A DNA stretch of 64,000 nt from Mucilaginibacter sp. Bleaf8 (GCF_018390515.1 NZ_JAHBBK010000001.1:1364001-1428000), one strand, 5' to 3'; counted from the first letter of the stretch, positions 36,425 through 44,753 are shown. Made by a program: numbers and translations. The notes: generated from the sequence alone by a model not told the origin.

Positions 36425-37396
36425 CTATCGTTGCAAATAAGTATCACCCAAAATGGTACCCGGTGCAAAACTGGTGTTTAAGGTATTCAGTTCTTCGGCA
36501 GTGAATTCAATTTCCATGGCCTTCAGATTTTCAGGCAAACGGGATCTGCGGCTCATGCTCACCAGCGGCATTATATGGCTGCCCTGTGCATTTACCCAGG
36601 CAATAGCCAGTTGTGTTGGCGTATACCCCTTATCTGTTGCCATTTGCTTTAACACTTCCACTTTTTCAAGGTTTTTAATTAGGTTCTCTCCCTGAAAGCG
36701 CGAGAAATGGTTGTGATAGCTATCAGCCGGCAATGGTGCTTTCATGTCGCCAGTTAGCAGTCCCTCGGCAGTATTGGCAAACGCCACCACGCCTATGCCC
36801 AACTCTTTAGCGGTGGGCAGCAGCTCGCTTTCAATCTGCCGGTCGGCAAGCGAGTAGCCAATCTCCAAAGCGGTTACCGGATAAATACTGTTCGCCTTGC
36901 GAAGTTGCTCAGCAGTTATTTCAGAAACGCCCAGATGGCGCACCTTGCCTTCTTTAATCAAATCGGCTATCGTTCCAATCACATCTTCAACCGGCACACT
37001 GTTATCCAGCCTGCATGGCTGATAAAGGTCAATGGTATCAATACCTAAGCGTACCAAAGAGTAATTGATAAAGTTTTTGATGGCTATAGGGCGCAGATCC
37101 AATCCCAGCCACTGACCATTATGGAAGATAGCGCCAAATTTTACGCTGATGAAAGCATCATCTCGTCTTCCTTTGATGGCTTTACCAACAAGCATCTCAT
37201 TATGGCCGGCACCGTAGAAATCACCTGTGTTCAAAAAATTGATACCGCTATCCAACGCTTGCTGAATAGTGGCTATGCTTTCATTCTCATCATTAGTTGG
37301 GCCTCCCCATACAGACGACATGCGCATACAGCCTAATCCAAGTTTAGAAACAAGCGGCCCATTTTGGCCAAGAGGTATTTTTGTTATTGTTGTCAT
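36425..37396 (-). CDS. aldo/keto reductase
   Basis: NADPH-dependent oxidoreductase of the aldo/keto reductase family, 323 residues from the chosen start MTTITKIPLGQNG; the frame is open 37 codons further but that extension is not family-like. The catalytic Asp and Tyr are in LNTGDFYGAGHNE and the Lys in ISVKFG. The position of the usual catalytic His reads LYQPCRLDNS, i.e. it is not His, a substitution seen in some AKR subgroups that keep the fold. Cofactor-binding segments near the C-terminus are normal. The substrate is unknown; the next gene is an AraC regulator. Confidence 0.9.
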   Translation of the reverse strand: MTTITKIPLGQNGPLVSKLGLGCMRMSSVWGGPTNDENESIATIQQALDSGINFLNTGDFYGAGHNEMLVGKAIKGRRDDAFISVKFGAIFHNGQWLGLDLRPIAIKNFINYSLVRLGIDTIDLYQPCRLDNSVPVEDVIGTIADLIKEGKVRHLGVSEITAEQLRKANSIYPVTALEIGYSLADRQIESELLPTAKELGIGVVAFANTAEGLLTGDMKAPLPADSYHNHFSRFQGENLIKNLEKVEVLKQMATDKGYTPTQLAIAWVNAQGSHIMPLVSMSRRSRLPENLKAMEIEFTAEELNTLNTSFAPGTILGDTYLQR

Positions 37397-37570
37397 TTTA
37401 TTATTGTATTGATTAACCATACAAAGATGATGGTAAAACGCAGCAGCTCTTTTCGTCAGCGGCTCAAATTTATTGTCTATATGGCTCAAGCTTAAGGCAA
37501 CTTCCAAAGGATGTTATTTAACAGACTCTGGAATCATCTACTTAAAATGGTTTTGGAATTGGAAAAACAA

Positions 37571-37601
37571 AAAGCCCTGTAGACATAATCTACAGGGCTT
37601 T
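37571..37601. terminator. intrinsic terminator
   Basis: A 13-bp perfect stem AAAGCCCTGTAGA/TCTACAGGGCTTT with a 5-nt loop. The T-rich tail on the minus strand suggests that it ends the transcript of the broken small gene at 37721-37959. Confidence 0.8.
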
Positions 37602-37720
37602 AATTTGGTTTGATAACCTTTTTTGGTGGCCACTATACAAATCTCGAACTATTCCTGTCTGATTTGCGCTTAATATCGAATTTGGACTTGATTTAAAAAT
37701 AGTTCAAATTTTCAATTACC

Positions 37721-37959
37721 TCATTGCTCTTTTAACCAGCCTGGGCCAATCTTTTCTATAACATCATCTTTGATAACAATAAATTTCGAATCTTCTTCTA
37801 TGATTTTGATGTCAATATTATTTGCCTCGTGCATGCTTATAAGATCATCCATAACAATTGGGTTTAACATAGAATACTGTTCCCCTAATTCAGATAATAC
37901 TCTACAGCCCTTTCAAGCAATGCATAAAATGCGGGTTCTTCTAAACAAATTACTTCCAT
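37721..37959 (-). pseudogene. frameshifted small gene, N-terminus like Bacteroidota small DNA-binding proteins
   Basis: Reading from the ATG gives MEVICLEEPAFYALLERAV and then, in that frame, an early stop after YYLN. Moving to another frame within a few codons continues as RVLSELGEQYSMLNPIVM and on through SMHEANNIDIKIIEEDS to a stop after GPGWLKEQ. The total length is not a multiple of three, as expected for one indel. The MEVICLEEPAFYALLE opening resembles small helix-turn-helix proteins common in Bacteroidota accessory regions; the remainder is not recognised. It could instead be a real short 24-residue peptide, which seems less likely. Confidence 0.55.
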
Positions 37960-38038
37960 TGTGAAAAGCTAAGGCTACTTAAAAATAAAAACAGGATATT
38001 TATTTGTGTTAAGCCACCAACAATAAAATAAATAATTC

Positions 38039-39022
38039 ATGGGTACAAAGAATCTTTTCAACTATTTAAAACTTGCATATACACCAGTTAGCAACTATGA
38101 CTTTGTCACTATTCAAGATAGCCCGCAACTTTGTACATATATGAATTCTGGAAAGATTTATATGATTGTACAACGCCCGGTATTATCATTTGAAAATCTG
38201 ACTGTTGACAATTTAAATATACGCAACCCGAATATTACTTTTCAAATTCGACAAAGGGGCAACGAAAATGTAATCAAAGCCAGTATGCCTATGTATCAAG
38301 AAAGTTTTGGTGCATCGCATACTACTACGAACATGGAGTTTCGCATCGAATATACGTATCCGAAACCCAAGAATCATTCGGCAAACTTGCCGTTTTATCA
38401 GGTTGCAAATTTTATATTTAAGCCAGAGGGTGGCGACTACGTGTGGTTCTCTCCTGAAAAATTCTTGTATCACTACTTAAGAGAAAGCATTGAAGCCAGA
38501 GTTGAGGGGAAAATTGAAGATTTTTTAAAATACAAACTTCACTATATTGGCAAAGCCACCGAGCAAGATATTGTTAAACGATTGACAGGCCACTCGCATT
38601 TGCAAGAAATCTTATCTTTGGAGCATCCAATCAACTACGGTTCGTTACCCACTGATGAAATTGTGCTGCTGTTTTTCAATTTTGATAACAACATACATAT
38701 GCGGTCGTTTGAGGAAGATGATGATATTAGGGTGGCAGTAAATATGGTTAAGGGTATTAATCCTATAGACCAAAGGACCATTTATTTAGATGCTGAAAAA
38801 GCCTTTATAAATGCTTTAAAGCCGAATTATAACAAACAGCTTTATAATCAATATCCCAAGAGCAAGGATGGCTTATTCTCGCATGATTTGGATGTGTATA
38901 CCTATAACATAATTGATCCTATAACCTTAATATATGATGGTGGTGAGATAAGGGGGAACTCGGAATCTTACAGAGGTGATTGGATAGTTGTAAAAAAAGG
39001 GAAGCCAGCCGAAATCAAATAA
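38039..39022 (+). CDS. stand-alone GIY-YIG-like nuclease with unrecognised N-terminal domain
   Basis: A 327-residue protein. Residues 165-270 fit a GIY-YIG nuclease core: LHYIGKA (167-173) as the YIG strand, R181 with H185/H187 (VKRLTGHSH) and the Glu-Asn end DAEKAFINALKPNYN (E253, N265). The first GIY strand is degenerate. Residues 1-160 form a mostly beta-predicted region not recognised by me, and 275-327 form a tail with DPITLIYDGGE. No methyltransferase or partner gene is adjacent. The base composition is visibly more AT-rich than the flanks, and the gene ends at a terminator shared with tRNA-Phe, suggesting acquisition. Restriction, homing or other DNA cleavage roles are all possible. 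Confidence 0.6.
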   Translation: MGTKNLFNYLKLAYTPVSNYDFVTIQDSPQLCTYMNSGKIYMIVQRPVLSFENLTVDNLNIRNPNITFQIRQRGNENVIKASMPMYQESFGASHTTTNMEFRIEYTYPKPKNHSANLPFYQVANFIFKPEGGDYVWFSPEKFLYHYLRESIEARVEGKIEDFLKYKLHYIGKATEQDIVKRLTGHSHLQEILSLEHPINYGSLPTDEIVLLFFNFDNNIHMRSFEEDDDIRVAVNMVKGINPIDQRTIYLDAEKAFINALKPNYNKQLYNQYPKSKDGLFSHDLDVYTYNIIDPITLIYDGGEIRGNSESYRGDWIVVKKGKPAEIK

Positions 39023-39059
39023 TTTCAATCCTTGAATGTTTGTCAAATGTTTGAAAAAG

Positions 39060-39097
39060 AAAAAAGGCTACATGTTTTAAGCATGTAACCTTTTGAT
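39060..39097. terminator. bidirectional terminator between the nuclease-like gene and tRNA-Phe
   Basis: AAAAGG-C-TACATG pairs with CATGTA-A-CCTTTT around a TTTTAAG loop. The A-run upstream and T-run downstream allow it to end both the plus-strand gene and the minus-strand tRNA transcript. Confidence 0.8.
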
Positions 39098-39105
39098 TTT
39101 GAGTG

Positions 39106-39178
39106 TGGTATCAGCTGGAATCGAACCAGCGACACAAGGATTTTCAGTCCTTTGCTCTACCAACTGAGCTATGATACC
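39106..39178 (-). tRNA. tRNA-Phe (GAA)
   Basis: On the minus strand a complete 73-nt cloverleaf can be folded: acceptor GGTATCA/TGATACC, D arm GCTC-AGTTGGTA-GAGC, anticodon arm AAGGA-CTGAAAA-TCCTT with anticodon GAA, variable GTGTC, T arm GCTGG-TTCGATT-CCAGC, and discriminator A. The CCA end is not encoded. A perfect -7-like box (TACATTTG on the minus strand, 39194-39201) lies 15 bp upstream. Confidence 0.97.
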
Positions 39179-39315
39179 TCCGTTTGGGGAATGCAAATGT
39201 AGCTTGTTTTTTGAGGAAATGAAATTTAATTTGAAAATATTTCAGCCAACTTTGTAAACAACTGATTATTAGAAGAATATTTTTACTGATTTCGTAACCC
39301 GAATAATTAAACTGC

Positions 39316-39810
39316 TTATTGTGCTTTTAAGTACAGTAAAGTATTGCGCAAACTATCCAACTGCCCGGCGGTAACATTCCTGACAGGTATGCTCAGCATG
39401 GTTGACATGGAATCGACATCCCCTTTTGGATCCTGATAGGTTTGTACTATAATATCGTCGGCCTTAGTATGAATGCGCAGTACGCCATTGGTTTCAGTGC
39501 CCAGATAGCTGATATCGCTTAAGCGATGCAAATTAAAGGAGAAATACTCCTGCCGCCCGCCTTGATATATTTTGCGTAACCGCATAAAAGAATCATCGGT
39601 CAGGTTCAGCGTCCAGCTTTTAAGTTTTGCATCGCCCGATGTATCAAATGCCTGTGCTAAGCACTTATTGCTCCAGAATATGGCTCGCTGCTTATTTGTA
39701 TGCCATACAAAACAAAGGCTCAGCAAACTGCAACCGAACACCATTATAGATGACAGGGCAAACTTTCGCGGCGGCAAAGCTGATCTTTTCATGACAACAT
39801 TTGTACTCAT
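39316..39810 (-). CDS. hypothetical membrane-anchored protein
   Basis: A 164-residue protein of unknown function with one N-terminal hydrophobic helix (about residues 18-37, FALSSIMVFGCSLLSLCFVW) and a polar remainder, probably exported and tethered. A start at Met7 would also be possible. It is divergent from the conserved protein gene at 39841, with starts only 30 bp apart. No family was recognised. Confidence 0.7.
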   Translation of the reverse strand: MSTNVVMKRSALPPRKFALSSIMVFGCSLLSLCFVWHTNKQRAIFWSNKCLAQAFDTSGDAKLKSWTLNLTDDSFMRLRKIYQGGRQEYFSFNLHRLSDISYLGTETNGVLRIHTKADDIIVQTYQDPKGDVDSMSTMLSIPVRNVTAGQLDSLRNTLLYLKAQ

Positions 39811-39840
39811 CCTAAATTAATAAAATGATAACTTTGTTTT

Positions 39841-40332
39841 ATGCAATTTCCTAAAAATTCAAGAGTTTGGATTTACCAGTCGGACAGGGAGCTAAACGCT
39901 GCTGAAACCGCTGACTTACAGCAACAGCTGGACGCCTTTACCAGCGAGTGGACAGCCCACAACAACCAGCTGAAAGCAGCTGCAGAAATACGCTATAACC
40001 GCTTTATCGTTTTATTGGTTGATGAAAGCCAGGCAGGTGCCAGTGGCTGCTCAATCGATAAATCGGTTAATGTATTGAAAAGAATGGAACAGCAATTCAG
40101 CATCAATCTGTTTGATCGCTTTAACCTGGCTTACCGCGATGGCGACAAAGTACAATCGGCACCCCGTGCCGAATTTGAAGCATTGATTGCCGAAGGGAAA
40201 ATTACGCCGGAAACCATCGTATATAACAACGTAGTGCAAACCCTTGCCGACCTGGAAACCAAGTGGGAGGTGCCATTTAAAAACAGCTGGCACGCACAGT
40301 TATTCGGTAATCTGATAAAAACCAACGCATAA
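39841..40332 (+). CDS. conserved Bacteroidota protein of unknown function
   Basis: A 163-residue cytoplasmic protein, beginning MQFPKNSRVWIYQSDREL. Relatives in the phylum are often labelled ABC transporter ATPase, but no Walker A, Walker B or ABC signature is present, so that label is not supported. Recognisable conserved-looking parts are WTAHNNQLKA, NRFIVLLVDE and KNSWHAQLF. A TAACTTTG box ends only 4 bp before the start codon, hinting at a leaderless transcript or a chance match. Confidence 0.8.
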   Translation: MQFPKNSRVWIYQSDRELNAAETADLQQQLDAFTSEWTAHNNQLKAAAEIRYNRFIVLLVDESQAGASGCSIDKSVNVLKRMEQQFSINLFDRFNLAYRDGDKVQSAPRAEFEALIAEGKITPETIVYNNVVQTLADLETKWEVPFKNSWHAQLFGNLIKTNA

Positions 40333-40333
40333 A

Positions 40334-40363
40334 AAAAGCCGGCAGTAAAAACTGCCGGCTTTT
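40334..40363. terminator. bidirectional terminator
   Basis: A 13-bp stem AAAAGCCGGCAGT/ACTGCCGGCTTTT with an AAAA loop lies between the convergent conserved gene and manA. Confidence 0.92.
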
Positions 40364-40381
40364 CTTTTACTGATTAACAGC

Positions 40382-41362
40382 TTAAGCAATATAGCTTTCT
40401 AATATTTTGAAACCATTGGTAGTGGTTAGTTCAACTTGATTAACGCTATTTGGTATAACCAGTGAATCGCCCATTTTAACAGCGGTTGAGCCGCCATCAT
40501 ATTTCAGCTCAAATTCACCTTCCAGGCAAACGTAAATAACGAAAGAGTCAAAAGCGCTATAGTCTTTAGACACATTACCGGTATAGTCAAGTACGTTGGT
40601 TGTAAAATATGGACAGCTTACTAACGGCACCGTTTCGTTCTGCTTAGGCTCGTATTGTGTTTTGTACTCAGGATACTTTTTGTAGTCGATAGCTGCCAGG
40701 GCTTCTTCGGTGTGCAGTTCGCGTTTCTGACCTTTATCATCAACACGGTCAAAATCGTAAATACGGTAAGTAATATCTGATGTTTGCTGAATTTCGGCGA
40801 TCAATAAGCCTTTACCAATAGTGTGCACACGGCCGGCCGGTAAAAAGAAAACATCACCCGCCTTTACATCCTCTTTGTTCAGGATATCAGTTAGCTGGCC
40901 GCTGTTCAGTTTATCTACATAAACCTGTTCGTTCACATCCTGGTTAAAACCGGCAATCAGCGTAGCACCTGGGTCTGCTTCTATTACGTACCACATTTCG
41001 GTTTTACCGAATGAGTTGTGACGCTCTTTAGCCAGCTTATCATCAGGGTGTACCTGGATTGATAAATCTTCGGCAGCATCAATAAACTTAACCAGCAACG
41101 GGAAGGTGTTCCCGAAACGGTTATATACCGCTTCGCCTACCAGTTCGCCTTTGTACTGCTCCAGCAAATCGGCTAATGACTGGCCTGCCAGCGCACCGTC
41201 AGCTACTACCGACACATCAGACTTTACGCCCGATACTTCCCAGGTTTCGCCGCAGTTAGGCAAATCGCCAAAATCTTTGTGCAGGTAAGTTTTAATTTTC
41301 TGGCCACCCCAGATCTTGTCTTTATAAATGGTTTTGAATTTTAAAGGATATAGTTGTGACAT
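40382..41362 (-). CDS. manA: mannose-6-phosphate isomerase, class I
   Basis: Zinc-dependent isomerase interconverting mannose 6-phosphate and fructose 6-phosphate, 326 residues, the short bacterial form. The zinc-site region LSIQVHPDDKLAKERH and the later PAGRVHTIGKG are present, as is the C-terminal cupin with GDSLVIPNS. It stands alone with its own promoter. It may feed nucleotide-mannose synthesis or mannose use. Confidence 0.94.
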   Translation of the reverse strand: MSQLYPLKFKTIYKDKIWGGQKIKTYLHKDFGDLPNCGETWEVSGVKSDVSVVADGALAGQSLADLLEQYKGELVGEAVYNRFGNTFPLLVKFIDAAEDLSIQVHPDDKLAKERHNSFGKTEMWYVIEADPGATLIAGFNQDVNEQVYVDKLNSGQLTDILNKEDVKAGDVFFLPAGRVHTIGKGLLIAEIQQTSDITYRIYDFDRVDDKGQKRELHTEEALAAIDYKKYPEYKTQYEPKQNETVPLVSCPYFTTNVLDYTGNVSKDYSAFDSFVIYVCLEGEFELKYDGGSTAVKMGDSLVIPNSVNQVELTTTNGFKILESYIA

Positions 41363-41397
41363 AGTAAGTATGATATTGAATTGCTAAATTACAGATA

Positions 41398-41427
41398 GAA
41401 ATATAAACCGCTGTAAATAGTTTTCAA
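41398..41427 (-). promoter_or_regulatory. manA promoter
   Basis: On the minus strand: TTG, 19 bp, TATATTTC (seven of eight consensus bases), with initiation expected about 30 bp before the start codon. Confidence 0.65.
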
Positions 41428-41530
41428 AAAACCTTTTAGCAAGCCTTATTTTACAGTTTAGCTACATGCTATAGGCGCACCTTTTAAGCCCTAAGCGTGT
41501 GTAGCAAGAGTGGATATAGGCAAAATAACA

Positions 41531-41553
41531 AAGCCCCGCTTCGGGCGGGGCTT
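41531..41553. terminator. icd terminator
   Basis: A 9-bp GC-rich stem AAGCCCCGC/GCGGGGCTT with a 5-nt loop, followed on the minus strand by a T-rich tail, lies 24 bp beyond the icd stop codon. Confidence 0.85.
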
Positions 41554-41576
41554 CCAATATAAAAAGGTTATTTTAA

Positions 41577-42806
41577 TTACTTACCTAATTTAGCTTTCAG
41601 GTTTTCGTCGATAGCCTCCAAAAACTCTTCAGTGTACAAGTAATCGGTACCGTGTTCAACTTTAGGTTTAATGGTAATGGCTAAGTCTTTGGTCATTTTG
41701 CCGCTCTCAACAGTTTCAATACAAACCTGCTCTAAGGTGTGGCAAAAATCAATCAGCTCCTGGTTGTTATCCAGTTTGCCACGGAACTCTAAACCACGGG
41801 TCCAGGCAAAGATAGAGGCAATCGGGTTGGTTGATGTTGGACGACCAGCCTGGTGCTCACGGTAGTGACGGGTTACGGTACCGTGTGCTGCTTCGGCTTC
41901 CATTACCGTACCATCCGGCGTAACCAGGGTTGAGGTCATTAAACCTAATGAACCAAAACCTTGTGCTACGGTGTCAGACTGTACGTCGCCGTCGTAGTTT
42001 TTACAAGCCCAAACAAAGTTACCGTTCCATTTCAGGGCCGAGGCAACCATGTCGTCAATCAGGCGGTGTTCGTAAACAATGCCTGCTTCGTCAAACTTAG
42101 CTTTGTAATCGTTTTGGTAGATCTCTTCAAAAATGTCTTTAAAACGGCCATCATATTTTTTAAGGATGGTGTTTTTGGTTGACAGGTATAAAGGCCAGCC
42201 TTTCATTAGCGCCTGGTTAAAGCACGCATGTGCAAAACCACGGATCGACTCGTCGGTGTTGTACATAGCCAAAGCAACGCCATCGCTCTTGAAGTTAAAC
42301 ACCTCGAATGATTGCTCTTCGCCGCCATCTTCAGGCGTGAAGGTGATGGTTAATTTACCTTTGCCTTTGGTTACAAAGTCGGTAGCGCGGTACTGATCGC
42401 CAAAAGCGTGACGGCCAATGCAGATAGGTGCAGTCCAGTTAGGCACTAAACGCGGCACGTTGTTCATTACAATCGGCTCACGAAATACGGTTCCATCCAA
42501 TATGTTACGGATTGTACCATTTGGCGATTTCCACATTTGTTTCAGACCAAACTCTTTTACGCGAGCTTCGTCAGGTGTAATGGTGGCACATTTAATACCT
42601 ACACCATATTGTTTAATTGCGTTAGCCGCATCAATAGTTACCTGGTCGTTAGTTTCATCTCTGTATTCAATACCCAGATCGAAGTACTTTACGTCCAGAT
42701 CGAGGTAAGGAAAAATCAGTTTATCTTTGATAAACTGCCAGATGATGCGGGTCATCTCATCGCCATCCAGTTCAACTACCGGATTTTCTACTTTAATTTT
42801 TGACAT
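41577..42806 (-). CDS. icd: isocitrate dehydrogenase (NADP+), eukaryote-like type
   Basis: Tricarboxylic-acid-cycle enzyme making 2-oxoglutarate and NADPH, 409 residues from the chosen start [18 protein letters not shown]; an ATG 12 codons upstream overlaps the promoter region and is rejected. It has the segments [19 protein letters not shown] and [15 protein letters not shown] (core [10 protein letters not shown], cofactor loop) of the homodimeric NADP class found in eukaryotes and many Bacteroidota. Monocistronic. Confidence 0.96.
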   Translation of the reverse strand: MSKIKVENPVVELDGDEMTRIIWQFIKDKLIFPYLDLDVKYFDLGIEYRDETNDQVTIDAANAIKQYGVGIKCATITPDEARVKEFGLKQMWKSPNGTIRNILDGTVFREPIVMNNVPRLVPNWTAPICIGRHAFGDQYRATDFVTKGKGKLTITFTPEDGGEEQSFEVFNFKSDGVALAMYNTDESIRGFAHACFNQALMKGWPLYLSTKNTILKKYDGRFKDIFEEIYQNDYKAKFDEAGIVYEHRLIDDMVASALKWNGNFVWACKNYDGDVQSDTVAQGFGSLGLMTSTLVTPDGTVMEAEAAHGTVTRHYREHQAGRPTSTNPIASIFAWTRGLEFRGKLDNNQELIDFCHTLEQVCIETVESGKMTKDLAITIKPKVEHGTDYLYTEEFLEAIDENLKAKLGK

Positions 42807-42839
42807 ATCGGGTTGTTTGTGGTTCAGTTTTAAAACGCC

Positions 42840-42868
42840 CAAATATATAAATTTTGGCTATAGAGCAA
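42840..42868 (-). promoter_or_regulatory. icd promoter
   Basis: On the minus strand: TTG, 18 bp, TATATTTG (exact -7 match). Predicted initiation near 42833 places the ATG at 42806 inside the transcript; the alternative ATG at 42842 lies within the -7 box and would not be transcribed. Confidence 0.7.
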
Positions 42869-42918
42869 TCTAATAAATCATCCTGCCCTGCCCTTGTTTA
42901 TAGAATAATGAGCAAACT

Positions 42919-42948
42919 TTGAAAGCTAAAGTTAAAATTCTATCTTTA
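42919..42948 (+). promoter_or_regulatory. promoter of the lipoprotein gene at 42959
   Basis: TTG, 19 bp, TATCTTTA (seven of eight). Predicted initiation near 42955 leaves only a few bases before the first ATG. Confidence 0.65.
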
Positions 42949-42958
42949 AAGCTGCGAT

Positions 42959-43423
42959 ATGATGAAGAAGGTTTACTTATTTTTACTAATTATTTACACA
43001 GTTGGCCTAAGTGCCTGTAAAACCGACGAGGCGGTGATACCCTCCAACCTGCAAAACCCCGCTCTGATTGGCAAATGGTACCTGCAAGATTTAACCACCC
43101 GTATACAAACCACTGGTAACGGTAATAATTCTGACATTACCATACCCTACTCCGGCTTTGGCAATTACGACTTTTTTGAGTTTAAAATCAGAAATGAAGC
43201 TACTTACTCGTCTGCCTTTACCGGTAAAGCGTATGAGGGCTATTATTCTACCAACACCAATATTATCGCCCCGCGGCCAATATTTTTTAAGAGTGGTAAC
43301 TTTGAACTTGATTTTAGTATACAATCCCTTACCTCTACCACCATGGTATTGTTTCGTTCCAGTTCGGTAGAGCAAGGTGGCGTTACCACTACAACCACCA
43401 ATACATACACGTACACTCACTAA
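42959..43423 (+). CDS. hypothetical lipoprotein
   Basis: A 154-residue protein with a lipoprotein signal peptide: hydrophobic YLFLLIIYTVGLSAC followed by KTDEA. The Lys and acidic residues just after the lipidated Cys resemble the surface-export signal of Bacteroidota lipoproteins. The mature part (NPALIGKWYLQDL and later beta-rich segments) looks like a small lipocalin-like barrel. Either of two adjacent Met codons could be the start. It is followed after 21 bp by a beta-barrel gene, so the two may be co-expressed at the cell surface. Function unknown. Confidence 0.8.
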   Translation: MMKKVYLFLLIIYTVGLSACKTDEAVIPSNLQNPALIGKWYLQDLTTRIQTTGNGNNSDITIPYSGFGNYDFFEFKIRNEATYSSAFTGKAYEGYYSTNTNIIAPRPIFFKSGNFELDFSIQSLTSTTMVLFRSSSVEQGGVTTTTTNTYTYTH

Positions 43424-43444
43424 TTATCAGTAGTTTTAACTATC

Positions 43445-44149
43445 GTGAAAAAGATATTAATCACATTATTGATCTGTTCGGCATCTGTACTGGCAAAAGC
43501 ACAGATTGGCTGGAACTATGCACAGTATGATTTTGGTGTATCGGGTGCATTAAATTATGCTTACACTGATGCCGAAACGGTGAACGGTGCAGCCGGATTA
43601 AACCTGAACCTTACTTATAATTACACACCCTTTATTAATTATATAGCCGAAGTGCAGTATGGCAGACTAAAGGGTGGCGATCATCAGCGTACGCTATCGG
43701 GCCGGGAGTTTAACAACCAGTATACAGCGGTGAGCCTTAGGGCGCAACTGCAGGCCGGCGAACTGCTGGACTATGCACACGATGGCTTTACCAATGCCTT
43801 GAAAAACTTTTATATAAGCGCAGGCGTAGGTGCTATCTATAACAACATGAAAGAAATTTACCGCAACTCACTGTATGTTCCGGGCTACACCTCAACCGGC
43901 CGCAATACCAGCACCGAACTATTTATTCCGCTAAAGGCTGGCTACGAAATCAAGATATATAATAACTACGATGAGCCATCGGTAAAGCTGGATTTTGGCT
44001 ACCAGTATAATCCGGTTTTTGGCGATCAACTGGATGGTATTAAGGCCGGTAAGCGTAATGATTCATTCAGCCAGTTTGTGGTGGGTATTAAATTTGCCAT
44101 AGGCGGTATCACGTCTTACCGCAAGCAAATATCCAGGTATCAGCCATAG
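43445..44149 (+). CDS. outer-membrane beta-barrel protein
   Basis: A 234-residue protein with a signal peptide ending near AKAQIGWN and alternating hydrophobic/aromatic strands throughout (YDFGVSGALNYAY, AGLNLNLTYNYTPF, FVVGIKFAIGG), the pattern of a small porin-like or OmpA-like barrel. Glycine and tyrosine are abundant. It follows the lipoprotein gene closely. No ligand can be inferred. Confidence 0.8.
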   Translation: MKKILITLLICSASVLAKAQIGWNYAQYDFGVSGALNYAYTDAETVNGAAGLNLNLTYNYTPFINYIAEVQYGRLKGGDHQRTLSGREFNNQYTAVSLRAQLQAGELLDYAHDGFTNALKNFYISAGVGAIYNNMKEIYRNSLYVPGYTSTGRNTSTELFIPLKAGYEIKIYNNYDEPSVKLDFGYQYNPVFGDQLDGIKAGKRNDSFSQFVVGIKFAIGGITSYRKQISRYQP

Positions 44150-44224
44150 TGAGTCGTTTTTAGGTAAGGGTTTAAATTTTTGGCGTGATTTTTTCTATAT
44201 ACATTTTGCACAAAATTTAAACCT

Positions 44225-44686
44225 ATGAAAAACGACGATACCTTTTATCCTGGGTTCAATGATGAGAACCTGGATAGAGATAAAAAAATGAAAGACGATC
44301 TGGAAGGCGATACTGCTGCCCACGATTTGAAATACGATCCGGAAACTGACAGCTACGAAATAGCTGTTGAAAATAACGACCCGGATTATGATCCGCCGCA
44401 GTTATTTGACACAGCAGCACCTGGCGGCAGCGACTTCGATTCGAGTTATGACGAAGCGAATCCTTATGATACGCAAGGCGAGTACGAGAAAAACCGCTCA
44501 TTAGAAACTGATGCAGAATCATTAGGTATGCACATTGATAGCGGCGAAATTACAGAGCTTGATCCTATTGATGAAGAACTGGCCCGCACACCGGAAGATG
44601 ACCGCGATGATTTAGATGAAGAAGGCTACCCAAAAAATGATAGCGACATTAGCGGCGATGAAGACGACAGTGAGTATCTGAAATAA
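44225..44686 (+). CDS. acidic low-complexity hypothetical protein
   Basis: A 153-residue protein in which about a third of the residues are Asp or Glu and hydrophobic residues are few, so it is likely disordered. It lacks a signal peptide. Runs such as PEDDRDDLDEEGY and SGDEDDSEYLK end the protein. Codon use and the following strong terminator indicate a real gene. No family recognised; a role as nucleic-acid mimic, ion-binding or stress protein would be speculation. Confidence 0.7.
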   Translation: MKNDDTFYPGFNDENLDRDKKMKDDLEGDTAAHDLKYDPETDSYEIAVENNDPDYDPPQLFDTAAPGGSDFDSSYDEANPYDTQGEYEKNRSLETDAESLGMHIDSGEITELDPIDEELARTPEDDRDDLDEEGYPKNDSDISGDEDDSEYLK

Positions 44687-44704
44687 TCATTCAGAAACAT
44701 CCAT

Positions 44705-44742
44705 AAAAAGAAAGCCCTTGCATATGCAAGGGCTTTCTTTTT
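44705..44742. terminator. bidirectional terminator, perfect 38-bp palindrome
   Basis: Arms AAAAAGAAAGCCCTTGCAT and its exact complement meet at the centre CATATG with no spare loop bases. It lies between the convergent acidic-protein gene and dnaX. Confidence 0.92.
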
Positions 44743-44753
44743 ATCTTTTATTT

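Noticed and set aside
37625..37655. A minus-strand stretch ending AGTGGCCACCA with TTCGAGA upstream, looking like the 3' end of a tRNA and a possible attachment-site remnant.
   Set aside because: The distance between the T-loop-like TTCGAGA and the acceptor-like AGTGGCC is seven bases instead of five, the T stem does not pair, and the sequence does not match the 3' end of the adjacent tRNA-Phe. It is not supported as an att repeat.
37681..37697. TTTGGACTTGATTTAAA here and TTTGGACTTGCTTTAAA at 61961-61977, a possible shared element of two AT-rich regions.
   Set aside because: A 16-of-17 match between two places in 64 kb is expected several times by chance, and the flanks do not continue the similarity.
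37395..39180. A complete integrative element bounded by tRNA-Phe.
   Set aside because: No integrase gene and no repeat of the tRNA 3' end were found; only an AT-rich segment with one intact and one broken gene is supported.
39841..40332. The common database-style label ABC transporter ATPase for this protein.
   Set aside because: No Walker A, Walker B or signature motif can be found in the sequence; it is kept as a conserved protein of unknown function.
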